In this document: piece by piece, positions 49,377-58,148 of the stretch
How positions within the stretch are numbered: position 1 is the stretch's first letter
Layout: each line of letters starts with the position of its first letter
From: JASLEW01 sp035544875
Lineage (GTDB): Bacteria; Acidobacteriota; Thermoanaerobaculia; Multivoradales; UBA5704
Assembly: GCA_035544875.1 (NCBI GenBank)
Contig: DASZZP010000051.1
Location: forward strand, 38,197-102,196
Length of the DNA: 64,000 bases
Reading direction: 5' to 3'
Position numbers and translations under genes: made by a program
The notes under the pieces: generated by a model
Seen by the model: the letters and a program-made list of their open reading frames with translations, nothing else
Database searches by the model: none
Told to the model about the DNA's origin: nothing

Positions 49377-51111
49377 CCTTCTCGTCGATCTCGCGCAGGC
49401 GGTTGGCGATCAGGCGGCAGAGCAGCTGCAGGAACTCGAGGGCGGCGTGCGGGTCCATGGCGAGGATCTCGCGCACCGTCGCCTGGTCGAGGGTGAGGAC
49501 GGTCAACGGGCCGCCATAGGCGCGGGCGTCGGCGGAGCGGGGCTCGCCGTCGATCAGCGACATCTCGCCGAAGAACTCGCCGCGCTCGAGGATGGCGAGG
49601 GCCTCCTCGCCGCCGCCGGGGATGAACTTGCTGATGATCGCCTTGCCCTCGAGGATGATGTACATCTCGGCGCCCTCGTCGCCTTCCTGGAACAGGGAGG
49701 CGCCGGCGACGAAGCGCTCTTCCTTGGAGAACGTGGCGAGGGTCATCAGCTCGCGGCGGGAGAGTCCCTGCTCGCGGAAGAGGCGGATCTTGTCGGTCGA
49801 CTCGACCTTGACCTCGGCGCCGGTGGGGGCGGCCGGCCGGCGCAGGCGCAGGAAGTTCTCGGTCAGCGACTCGGAGGAGAAGAAGTTCTTGAGCTGATCG
49901 TTGGTGGAACGCAGCTTCTGGGCGAGGCTGTGCCAGAAGCTCCAGTAGAGACCCACGCCGAGCTCGGGGGCGGCCTCGATCAGGCCGTCGAGCTTCCCGG
50001 CGTCGATGCGGAAAACCTGGCTGGGGGCAAGGGCGATGGCGTCGGAGGAACGGTCGAGGCTGGTGATATAGCCGACCTCGCCGAAGAGACTCCCGGGCGC
50101 GAGCTGCCCGAGGCTGAAGGTGCCATAGGCGGTTGGGCGCTGGATGAGGACCTGCCCGCGCTCGAGGATGTAGAGGTCGCGCCCCTGGGCGCGGTGGGCG
50201 AGGATCAGGACGCCGGTGTCGTAGAGATCCTCGCTCACCGCATGGGTGAGCCGGAAGATCTGCTCGTCGGAGAGATGCGACCAGAGCTTCAGGCGGCGCA
50301 GGCGGGCGGCGAGCTGGATCTGGCCGCCGGCCACGTCGCGCTCGGCGGGCGGCGCCGTCAAGGCGGCGGCCGGCGAGAAACTCCCTTGTTCGAGGAAGCG
50401 CTCGCGGTGCCACTGGAGGCGGTCGAAGGCGGTGTGCACTTCGTCCTGGCGCTCATGGAAGAGCTGGGAGAGCTCGCGGCTGCCCCAACCGAGGATCTGT
50501 TTGAGGGTCTGGATGCGCCGCCGCAGGCGGCGGCTTCCCTCCTCGTCCCCCTCGTTGATCAGCAGGAAGGCGTGGATGGTGGCGGCCAGCGAAGCCTCGA
50601 ACTGCTTGCGCTCGAACTCGGCGCGGCCGAGGCTCTCGGCGATCTCGCGGTCGAACGGGTTCAAGCGCAGGGCGCGGCGGAACTCCAGGGCGGCGCCGTC
50701 GAAGTCCTTGCGCCGGAACAGCACGCGCCCGTGCAGCTTGAAGTGCGCCGGGTTGGCCAGCTCCTTGGCCTTGGCGACGTCGAGGCACTCGATGGCGCGC
50801 GCGTTCTCGCCCCGCTCCGCGTAGAGGTGGGCGAGGCCCAGGAAGTGGGCGGCGTCGATGGCGTTGCGGCGGAACCCTTCGCGCAGCACCTCGCGCAGGC
50901 TCCGGTTGGCGGCCACGGTGCCGCCGCCTCCCTGCTGCTGGAGCTTGCGCACCTCGGCCAGGGCGAGCTTGACGGAGAGGTTGGTCGGGTCGAGGCGGAG
51001 GGCAAGGAGGAGGAGGTCGGCCCCCTCCTCGTAACGGCTGGTGGCGGCGAGTCGCCGCGCCAGGTCGGCCAGCTCGTCGACCTCTTTGCCCAGGATCTGC
51101 GGGTCCTTCAT
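49324..51111 (-). CDS. TPR protein with two cyclic-nucleotide-binding domains
   Basis: A 595-residue soluble protein. TPR-like helices occupy residues ~10-190 (AHFKLHGRVLFRRKDFDGAALEFRRALRLNP). Two cNMP-binding (CRP-type) domains follow at ~265-385 and ~445-575. Their phosphate-binding cassettes read PGSLFGEVGYITSLDRSSDAIA and GEFFGEMSLIDGEPRSADARA, both with GE and R(S)xA. No DNA-binding helix follows. It may act as a c-di-GMP or cAMP-responsive scaffold. I chose the ATG at 51111. The 3' end overlaps the truncated DUF4388 gene. Confidence 0.85.
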   Translation of the reverse strand: MKDPQILGKEVDELADLARRLAATSRYEEGADLLLLALRLDPTNLSVKLALAEVRKLQQQGGGGTVAANRSLREVLREGFRRNAIDAAHFLGLAHLYAERGENARAIECLDVAKAKELANPAHFKLHGRVLFRRKDFDGAALEFRRALRLNPFDREIAESLGRAEFERKQFEASLAATIHAFLLINEGDEEGSRRLRRRIQTLKQILGWGSRELSQLFHERQDEVHTAFDRLQWHRERFLEQGSFSPAAALTAPPAERDVAGGQIQLAARLRRLKLWSHLSDEQIFRLTHAVSEDLYDTGVLILAHRAQGRDLYILERGQVLIQRPTAYGTFSLGQLAPGSLFGEVGYITSLDRSSDAIALAPSQVFRIDAGKLDGLIEAAPELGVGLYWSFWHSLAQKLRSTNDQLKNFFSSESLTENFLRLRRPAAPTGAEVKVESTDKIRLFREQGLSRRELMTLATFSKEERFVAGASLFQEGDEGAEMYIILEGKAIISKFIPGGGEEALAILERGEFFGEMSLIDGEPRSADARAYGGPLTVLTLDQATVREILAMDPHAALEFLQLLCRLIANRLREIDEKVIGWRILSGERNEGVPA

Positions 51112-51271
51112 GGCGCGCCCCACGCGGACAGCGCGGAAAGCAACAAAGTCTAGCACGCGCCGGAAGCCGGCTAGCGGCTAGGACGACAGAGCCGGCGGAG
51201 AGACGGGGCGACCGTGCGGGCGGTGCTGGCCGCTTGAAATGCGCGCGAGGGCTCGGTAGATTGGGGTCGAA

Positions 51272-51928
51272 TTGAAGGCTCTTGACCCTCCCTCCGGCGC
51301 TCCTCTTTCGCCCGGCGCACCCCAAGCACCGTCCGCGGCGAGCTCGTCCGTCCCGCCGGCACCGTCCGCGCCGCTCGCGGCCAGCGCCCCCGCTCCGTCC
51401 GACCCGTCCGTCCCGCCGGCTCACTCCCCTGCGTGGGCGGCCGCCGCCGCTGCCTCCGAGCTCGCCGAGGCCGTGGGCATGGCGATCGAGGCGTGCCGCC
51501 GCGGCCGCTGGAACGAGGGACTGCCCCGGCTGGCGCGGCTCATCGAGGAAGGAGGCCGCTCGGGGACGCTGCCGGCTCTCGCTTACTCCTACCTCGGCTA
51601 CGGCATCGCATTGCGCCAGAAGAAGGTGCGAGAAGGTCTCCAGCTCTGCCAGCACGCGGTCAAGCTCGAGTTCTACCAGGCCGAGAGCTTCCTCAATCTC
51701 GCCCGCACTCTGCAGCTCGCCGGCCAGCGCAGGGACGCCGTGCGTGCCGTGCGCGCCGGCCTGCGGCTGGATCGCGATAACCCGCAGCTGCTCGAGCTCC
51801 AGGACAAGATCGGCATGCGCCGCCGGCCCGTTTTCTCCTTCCTCGCACGCTCGAACCCGCTCAACTTTCTCCTCGGCAAGCTCCGCCACGCCGTCCGCCC
51901 CACCCGCGGCGGCGACCCCCCGGGCTGA
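51272..51928 (+). CDS. Small TPR-repeat protein
   Basis: A 218-residue protein. The first ~55 residues are Pro/Ala/Ser-rich, then TPR helices follow: WNEGLPRLARLIEEG, LALAYSYLGYGIALRQ-like and AESFLNLARTLQLAGQRRDAVRAVRAGLRLD. The start is TTG at 51272 and is uncertain. It diverges from the TPR/cNMP gene across ~160 bases, so the two may be functionally linked; both carry similar TPR text. Confidence 0.7.
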   Translation: MKALDPPSGAPLSPGAPQAPSAASSSVPPAPSAPLAASAPAPSDPSVPPAHSPAWAAAAAASELAEAVGMAIEACRRGRWNEGLPRLARLIEEGGRSGTLPALAYSYLGYGIALRQKKVREGLQLCQHAVKLEFYQAESFLNLARTLQLAGQRRDAVRAVRAGLRLDRDNPQLLELQDKIGMRRRPVFSFLARSNPLNFLLGKLRHAVRPTRGGDPPG

Positions 51929-52109
51929 TCAGCTCACGGCACGTCGAGGTAGGTGACGAGCGACGAGCGCAGGCCGGAGATGCGGAGCTTGCGCACTCGC
52001 GCGGAGCCGATGCGGGTCTCGCCGTCGACCGGGGAACGGGCGAGCGCCACGGATCGGCGCGGCGGCCGGCGTCCGGACCGACCGCGCGCGCGAGGCTCGC
52101 AAGCCCCGC
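51929..52109 (-). other. Possible C-terminal gene fragment
   Basis: On the minus strand the stretch 51939-52050 reads VDGETRIGSARVRKLRIS then GLRSSLVTYLDVP and a stop. It has protein-like composition but no start or recognisable family, and may be the leftover end of a lost gene. Nothing else is visible in this 181-bp gap. Confidence 0.25.
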
Positions 52110-52837
52110 CTAGCGATGGTGGCGGTGTTTGGAGTGCGCTTTCCGGCTCTTCGGGGCTTGGCGCTGCTGGTGGGCGATCCTGGCGGGCCCCCGCCTGGGC
52201 GCCTTGTGGGCCTTCTGGATGGCGGCGGCGATATCAGCCTGGATGGCCGTCGCCTGCTGCTTGACCTGCGCCGACCGCTGCTTGGAGCGCACGTAGTCCT
52301 CGGAGGCGTAGGCCGCCTCGGCCTCGGATTCCATCCCCTTCAAGGCGGTCAGGTCGGCCCGCATCGCTTCCAGGTCGGCCTTGGAGTCCTTGCCGCCCGG
52401 CGCCCTGGCGAGCGCCGCGCTGGCGTCGGCGAGCGCGCTCTTGGCGGCGTCGATGCCGGTCTTGGCCTCCTGCTGCAGCTGCACCTTGCCGGCGGCGGCA
52501 TCGGAGCGTGCCTGCTCGGCGTCGCCCTTGACCTTGAGGATGAGCTGGCGGCTGCGGTCGTAGCTGCGCAGCGGGCTGAGCTTCGCAGCCTGGGCGTCCA
52601 TCTCGGCCTTGGCCTGGGTCATCGCCTCCTGGGCCTTGCCGTAGGCCTCAGGGGCGAAGCTCTCCGCTCCGGCCTTCTTGGCCAGGTCCAGCGCCTCCCT
52701 GGCCGCGGTCATTTCCCCGGCAGGCGGCTTCGAGCAGGCCGCGAGAGCCGCTGCGCCGGCCGCCAGGAGGCCGAGGAGAAGGGGCTTGCCGATCCTGCGG
52801 TCGCCTCGACGGTGGCGGCCGGGCCCCGCGGGCTCCA

Positions 52838-52841
<4 letters not shown>
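52110..52841 (-). CDS. DUF4398-type coiled-coil lipoprotein
   Basis: A 243-residue protein. The signal ends with a lipobox (LAACS, Cys36). The mature part is Ala/Lys/Glu/Asp-rich, with AREALDLAKKAGAESFAPEAYGKAQEAMTQAKAEMD, the DUF4398 motif, and continuous heptad-like helix. It ends in a basic Lys/His/Arg tail. Its start overlaps the ExbD stop by 4 bases (ATGA), so it is the last gene of the TonB operon. It probably links the envelope to the energy-transduction complex. Confidence 0.82.
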
Positions 52842-53296
<455 letters not shown>

Positions 53297-53311
53297 GATC
53301 GAGCTCCTTGC

Positions 53312-53737
53312 TCAGGTTCCCTTGATCTTCTCCGTCACCAGGCCGACCCGGCTGAATCCCGCCTCGTTGAGCATCCTCATGACCTCGCGCACCCGCTTGT
53401 ACTTGAGGCGCCGGTCGCCCTTGAGCACCACCGACTTGTCGGGACTCTGGTCATGCACCAGCTTGAAGTTGCTGGCCAGCTGATTATCGGGAACCCAGTT
53501 CTGGTTGACGAAGACGCTGCCGTCCAGCTTGACCGACACCGTCAGCTGCTTGCTTCCTTCCGGCATCTTATCTGGGTCGCGGGTCTCCGGCAGCGCCACG
53601 TCGACGCCTTTCTGCAGCATCGGGGTGACGACCATGAAGATGATCAGCAGCACCAGGCAAACGTCGACCAGCGGCGTGACGTTGATCTGGCTCTTGACGT
53701 CCTGCACCAGGTTCGGCTTAACGTGCTTGGGCAGCAT
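53312..53737 (-). CDS. exbD: ExbD/TolR-type biopolymer transport protein (first)
   Basis: A 141-residue protein. The N-terminal helix motif SQINVTPLVDVCLVLLIIFMV has the conserved Asp; the periplasmic domain contains VHDQSPDKSVVLKGDRRLKY and VMRMLNEAGFSRVGLV. It overlaps the ExbB gene by 20 bases. Two diverged ExbD proteins side by side suggest a mixed motor or two TonB partners. Confidence 0.93.
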   Translation of the reverse strand: MLPKHVKPNLVQDVKSQINVTPLVDVCLVLLIIFMVVTPMLQKGVDVALPETRDPDKMPEGSKQLTVSVKLDGSVFVNQNWVPDNQLASNFKLVHDQSPDKSVVLKGDRRLKYKRVREVMRMLNEAGFSRVGLVTEKIKGT

Positions 53738-54410
53738 TCCTGGTCCTCTGCTTCATGAAGAAGTCGATCAGCTCGGAGCCGGAGTTGGACATCTCGACTT
53801 GCAGCCGCTCGAGCTGGTTGGCGAAGTAGTTGTACATCCAGGCCGCCGGAATCGCGACGCCCAGCCCGAGCGCGGTCGACCAGAGCGCTTCGGCGATACC
53901 GGCCGAGACCACTCCGATGCCGCCCGAGCCGCTGAGCGCCATGCCGGTGAAGGCCTTGATGATGCCGATGACGGTGCCGAACAGGCCGATGAAGGGGGTG
54001 ATGGTGGCGATCGTCGCCAGGCCGCCGATGCCGCGCTTGAAGTCCGAGGTGGTGAGCAGCGCCGAGCGTTCGACTGCGCGCGACGCGGCCTCCACGATCT
54101 CGATCTCGGAGAGCGGACTGGTCTGGCTCTCGTACTGGAATGCCTGCAGGCCGGCGGCGGCCACGCGCGCCACGTGGCTCTGCGGGTACTTGTTGGCGGC
54201 GTCGATGGCCGCCTGCGGCCGGTTGTGCTTCAAGTGATCGGTAAACAGGCGGGCGAACTCGAGCGACTGCTTCTTGGCCTTGCGGAACAGGATGAGCCTC
54301 TCGACGCAGACGTACAGCGTCCAGATTGACAGCACGATCAAGAGCGTCACCACGAACTTGTTGACGATCGTCATGTCCTGCCACACCGTCAGGGGACTTA
54401 GGCCGCCCAT
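53718..54410 (-). CDS. exbB: ExbB/TolQ/MotA-type proton channel protein
   Basis: A 230-residue membrane protein. The first helix is FVVTLLIVLSIWTLYVCVERL. The typical core reads GGLATIATITPFIGLFGTVIGIIKAFTGMA and later STALGLGVAIPAAWMYNYFA. Length and helix pattern are those of ExbB. It forms the ring around which ExbD works. It sits between TonB and the two ExbD genes. Confidence 0.95.
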   Translation of the reverse strand: MGGLSPLTVWQDMTIVNKFVVTLLIVLSIWTLYVCVERLILFRKAKKQSLEFARLFTDHLKHNRPQAAIDAANKYPQSHVARVAAAGLQAFQYESQTSPLSEIEIVEAASRAVERSALLTTSDFKRGIGGLATIATITPFIGLFGTVIGIIKAFTGMALSGSGGIGVVSAGIAEALWSTALGLGVAIPAAWMYNYFANQLERLQVEMSNSGSELIDFFMKQRTRNAAQAR

Positions 54411-54445
54411 GCGCTTCTCCTTTTGTCTAGATCAAGATGGAACCG

Positions 54446-55174
54446 CTACTGTACCTGAAAGTTCACTGTCAGCGTGTAGTAGACCTTCACCGGTTTACCC
54501 TGCAGCGTGGCCGGCCTGAACTTCCACTTCTGAACCGCCTCCAGCGCGGCGCGGTCGAGTCCCATCGGCAGCCCCTTGAGAATGTGGGCGTTGATGACGT
54601 TGCCGCCGGTGTCGATGATCGCCTCGACGATCACCACTCCCTGCAGCCGCGCCTTGCGCGCCATCTCGGTGTAGACCGGCGGCGGCGCCGAGATCTTCTC
54701 CGGCTTGGTGACCGCGCCGCCGACCCGCAGCGGCGCCTCGTCCACGCCTCCTTCGACCCCTCCCACGACACCACCGGGGATGCCCCCCGGCACGCCGCCG
54801 GGCACGCCGCCCTCGACGCCGCCGACGACGCCGGCGGTGTCGACCGGCGTATCGGAAGGCTTGGGCTCCGGCAGCTTCTCCGGGATCACCACCGGCTGCA
54901 CCGGCTCGGTGGGCCTGATGACCGGCGCCTCCTTGACCACCGGCTTGGGCGCCGCGGGTGGCGGCGGCGGCGGCGGTGGCGGGGGCGGCGGGGCCGCGTT
55001 CAGGAAGACAACGTTGATCGGTGGCTCCTCGACCGGCGGCACCTGCCAGTACTGCGCGAACAGCAGGCTCCCCGCCGCTACCACGTGGACGACGATGGCG
55101 GTCGGCAGGATGAACCAGCGGATGCCGCGGCTGTTGCGCTTCTTGTCGAGCGCGATCAGGGAGTTCTCGAACAT
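54446..55174 (-). CDS. tonB: TonB energy transducer
   Basis: A 242-residue protein. One membrane anchor lies near residue 30 (TAIVVHVVAAGSLLFA), then a Pro-rich region and a Gly/Val repeat (GGVEGGVPGGVPGGIPGGVVGG), and a C-terminal TonB domain: YTEMARKARLQGVVIVEAIID then LDRAALEAVQKWKFRPATLQG. It transmits the proton-motive force to outer-membrane receptors. No receptor gene is in this window. It is the second gene of the operon. Confidence 0.95.
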   Translation of the reverse strand: MFENSLIALDKKRNSRGIRWFILPTAIVVHVVAAGSLLFAQYWQVPPVEEPPINVVFLNAAPPPPPPPPPPPPAAPKPVVKEAPVIRPTEPVQPVVIPEKLPEPKPSDTPVDTAGVVGGVEGGVPGGVPGGIPGGVVGGVEGGVDEAPLRVGGAVTKPEKISAPPPVYTEMARKARLQGVVIVEAIIDTGGNVINAHILKGLPMGLDRAALEAVQKWKFRPATLQGKPVKVYYTLTVNFQVQ

Positions 55175-55182
55175 GGGGTCAC

Positions 55183-56001
55183 CTATTTTCCCGGAGCTAT
55201 GGCCGGCGCGGCCTGCGCCTTCTTGCGCATCTCGAGCCCCTTCTTGAGGTAGTCCTGCGCGAGATTCTGGAGGTCCAGCCGTTTCTGGCCGTCGATCTCG
55301 AGGTTCGCCTTCTGCCGGAGGAGCAGCCCGTAGTAGAACATCGCGTCGTAGTAGTCGGGCTTGAGCTTGAGCGCCTGGTCCAGCGTCTTCAAGCCCATCT
55401 CGATCTTCTTGGACTTGGTCTCGGCGTCGATGGTGGCGTTGTTGTAGACCTTGGCCCAGGCGGCGACCCCGATCGTGTAGAGCGAGACCGGCTGCTCGGG
55501 GCCGGGGGTCTTCATCGCCAGATCGGCCGCGTCTTCCAGGCGGCCGGCCTGGATCAGCACGTTCACCCGGTACTTGTCGAAGCGGCTCTTCTCCTCGGGG
55601 TGCTGCGACTCCAGCTTGTCGACGAAGGCCAGCGCCTTGTCGTCTTGCTTGGCGTTGACGTAGGTCGACATCAGGTAGTCCTGGATCTTGGTGTCGTCGG
55701 GATTGTCGGCCAGGTAGTTCTCGAAGGCGTCGATGGCGGTCTTGCCGTAGGAGATGTTCTTGGGGCTGTCGTCGCCCGGCCGATAGAGCGCGAGCGCGGT
55801 CAGCCCCACCGAGCGCCAGGCGAAGGTGTCGGAGGGGTCGAGCTCGAGGCCCTTCTTGAACTGGGTGAGCGCCGCGCTGTACTGCTCCTGCTGGTAGAGC
55901 GAATTGCCCTTCTTCAGCTCGACTCTGGCCTGCAACCTCTGGCAGCCGAGCGCCGGCAGGGCGGCAAGAGCCAGGGCGGCGAGGACGAAAGATCTACGCA
56001 T
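55183..56001 (-). CDS. TPR lipoprotein, first gene of the TonB operon
   Basis: A 272-residue lipoprotein. The signal ends LPALGC (lipobox). The mature part has TPR units: ELKKGNSLYQQEQYSAALTQFKKGLELDPSD and KPDYYDAMFYYGLLLRQKANLEIDGQKR. I chose the ATG at 56001; the open frame upstream is not protein-like. It is 8 bases before tonB. TPR lipoproteins of this type often assist envelope complexes. Confidence 0.85.
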   Translation of the reverse strand: MRRSFVLAALALAALPALGCQRLQARVELKKGNSLYQQEQYSAALTQFKKGLELDPSDTFAWRSVGLTALALYRPGDDSPKNISYGKTAIDAFENYLADNPDDTKIQDYLMSTYVNAKQDDKALAFVDKLESQHPEEKSRFDKYRVNVLIQAGRLEDAADLAMKTPGPEQPVSLYTIGVAAWAKVYNNATIDAETKSKKIEMGLKTLDQALKLKPDYYDAMFYYGLLLRQKANLEIDGQKRLDLQNLAQDYLKKGLEMRKKAQAAPAIAPGK

Positions 56002-56174
56002 AGTCACCTCTTCGCCAGGTATTAGAAGGGTACTCCTCCAATTTGGTTCCAGCTCCGCGGGAGAAGCTGGTGCAAAGGCCCGCTCGCCGGCCGGTCGCCG
56101 ACCGAGGGCGAGGGGCGAGAGCGAGGGGCGCCGGATGTCCCGACACACCTCCCACTTGCAAGCATGGGGGGCCA

Positions 56175-56202
56175 GTCTTATCTGTGACCTCGCGGTTGTC
56201 AA
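56175..56202 (-). promoter_or_regulatory. Candidate promoter of the TonB operon
   Basis: TTGACA (56197-56202) and TAAGAC (56175-56180), 16 bp apart, facing the TPR lipoprotein gene. The -35 is perfect and the -10 weak; the leader would be about 170 bases. This comes from consensus matching only. The surrounding gene-free stretch is 56002-56747. Confidence 0.35.
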
Positions 56203-56577
56203 GAGACCATTGCCTCGGAGGCGAGACGAACCTCTCGGTGTCGTGGGCCCAGCGATTGCCACCTCGATGCATATCCTGCGCCAATAACCCATCGCAGGGA
56301 CCCCCGGTTTCCGCCGCCGCCGCCCCCGGCGGCGCGCGGCGATCGCCCCTCCTTGGGTGTACGGGGGATGCTATTGGAAAAAAGGCAAAAAGGCACCTGC
56401 GGCGGCGGGCTGGCGGGCTGGCCTGGCCGCCCCTGGAGCGGCGAAACACCGGATCACGGGCGCCCGCCAAGAGGGCGCTGTTCGCAGGAGCCTTGAAAGA
56501 TCAATACTTTGAAGAGAGAACGGCATGCGGCCCGGGGGCGAGTGGGGTGGCTATAGCGGGTGGTCGTGGTGGATCTC

Positions 56578-56755
56578 ATTTTGGCCCGGAGCGGTTCGAG
56601 GTGGTTGGGGGGCGGAGAGTCGCGGCGGCGTGGAGGACTGCTAAAGATGACCATCGTTGCCGCGGATGTAGGTGTGTCTGTAATTTGCCCGGAGGGGTCC
56701 GGGATGGTCGAGGGGCGGAGAGTCGCGGCGGCGTGGGAGGACTGCTAATGATGAC
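56578..56755 (+). repeat. Direct ~75-bp repeat upstream of the hydrolase gene
   Basis: Bases 56578-56651 and 56683-56755 share long identical blocks, such as GGCGGAGAGTCGCGGCGGCG and GGAGGACTGCTAA, followed by GATGAC. The second copy ends with the ribosome site and start codon of the alpha/beta hydrolase gene; the first copy has AAG in place of the ATG. It looks like a duplicated leader or translation-start region. The rest of 56002-56577 shows only the promoter listed above. Confidence 0.7.
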
Positions 56756-58004
56756 GGCGGTCGGAGGGAAGGAACTGCTTGCCCTGCGCGTTGGGAACAA
56801 CGAGGGGGTTATGGCGCGGATTGGCACAAGTCTGGTGGACGCGCGGGTCCCTGCCCGCGCTTGGTTGGACGCGCGGGTCCCTGCCCGCGCTTGGGGGCGG
56901 AGTCTCCGAGTTGGCTTGGCCGTCTTGCTGGCCGGCCTGCTCGGGGGGCGCGCGGGCTGGGGCTCGACCGAGATCGGGGTCACCTTCCGCGGCGCCGGCG
57001 GTGCGAGCCTTGCGGGCACCCTGGCGCTTCCCGCCCAGGGCGCGGGCGGGCGATCCCCGGCGCTGGTCCTGATAGCCGGCAGCGGCCCCACCGACCGCGA
57101 CGGCAACCAGCCTCCCTACCTGCTCACCGACCTGCTCAAGCAGATCGCCCTTGCCCTCGCCGCCCATGGCGTCGCCACACTGCGTTACGACAAGCGCGGC
57201 ATGTACGCCAACGAGGACGACCAGCCCAAGGACACCTCGCAATACGCCGACTACTTCTCCTGGGAGAACTTCGTCGCCGACGCCGCGGCGGCCTACCGCT
57301 TCCTGGCCCGGCGTCCGGATATCGATGCGGCGCGCGTCGGCCTCCTCGGCCACAGCGAAGGCGGCATCGTCGCGGCGCTCGCCGCCGAGCAGCTGCCCGC
57401 CGCCGCCCATCCGCCGGCCGTTCTGATCCTGGTCAGCACGCCCGGGCGGCACGCCGATGCGCTGATCCATGACCAGCTCGTGGCGGTGCTCCAGCGGCAG
57501 CGGGCCACCGCCAAGGACACCGGCTCGTATCTCGAAGCCGAGGCACGGATCACCCAGGCGATCCGCGACACCGGAGGGGTGCCCAAAGACGTGCCCAAGG
57601 GCCTCGCCTCTCTCTATCCCCCTTATCTTGGCAAGTTCCTGCGCAGTCTCTTCGCGGCCGATCCGGCCCAGGCTGCCGCCCGCTTCCGCGGCCCGGTCCT
57701 GATCCTGGCCGGCGCCGGCGACGTGCAGGTGTCACCGGAAAAAGACGCCGCGGCCCTCGACGCGGCCCTCAAGGGGCGCCACCCGGACGACCACGAGCTG
57801 TTCATCGTGCCCGGCGCCAGCCACTATCTGAAGCCGGTCAAGGAGACCCCGGGCCCGGGAATCGCGGGCGACCTCGTCCCCGCCGCGCTCGACAAGCTCG
57901 TCGCCTGGACCACCGCCCAGCTCACCCGCCCCGCGGCCGCCCGGAGCCAAGCGGCCACCGGGCGCCGTCATCTCGCGCGGGGCGCCGCACGACCCGTTAA
58001 TTGA
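56748..58004 (+). CDS. Exported alpha/beta hydrolase
   Basis: A 418-residue protein if it starts at ATG 56748, which has GGGAGG seven bases upstream. The N-terminal ~48 residues include an in-frame DNA repeat (DARVPARAW twice); a signal-type helix (LRVGLAVLLAGLLGGRAG) follows, so a later start is also possible. The hydrolase core has AGSGPTDRDGN, the nucleophile elbow LLGHSEGGIVAAL (Ser), the Asp in LAGAGDVQV and the His in PGASHYLKP. It probably acts as an esterase or peptidase in the periplasm. Confidence 0.8.
   Translation: MMTAVGGKELLALRVGNNEGVMARIGTSLVDARVPARAWLDARVPARAWGRSLRVGLAVLLAGLLGGRAGWGSTEIGVTFRGAGGASLAGTLALPAQGAGGRSPALVLIAGSGPTDRDGNQPPYLLTDLLKQIALALAAHGVATLRYDKRGMYANEDDQPKDTSQYADYFSWENFVADAAAAYRFLARRPDIDAARVGLLGHSEGGIVAALAAEQLPAAAHPPAVLILVSTPGRHADALIHDQLVAVLQRQRATAKDTGSYLEAEARITQAIRDTGGVPKDVPKGLASLYPPYLGKFLRSLFAADPAQAAARFRGPVLILAGAGDVQVSPEKDAAALDAALKGRHPDDHELFIVPGASHYLKPVKETPGPGIAGDLVPAALDKLVAWTTAQLTRPAAARSQAATGRRHLARGAARPVN
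56836..56895. repeat. Tandem 30-bp hairpin unit inside a coding sequence
   Basis: Two 30-bp units (56836-56865 and 56866-56895) differ by one base. Each carries GCGCGGG-tccctg-CCCGCGC, a 7-bp stem. They encode DARVPARAW twice in the hydrolase leader. The stem sequence resembles that at 40029-40048. Confidence 0.85.
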
Positions 58005-58148
58005 AACTCGGCAAGCCGGCAAGCGCCCGCGCGGTCCTCTCCTGACTACCCCTGCCGCAGGCTGTTTGCGCCTTGCCGGCCGCCGTGTCAGACTCCCGCC
58101 GCATTGAACCAGAACCGCGGGCCGGTGCCCTCCGGGGGTCTCCGGCTC

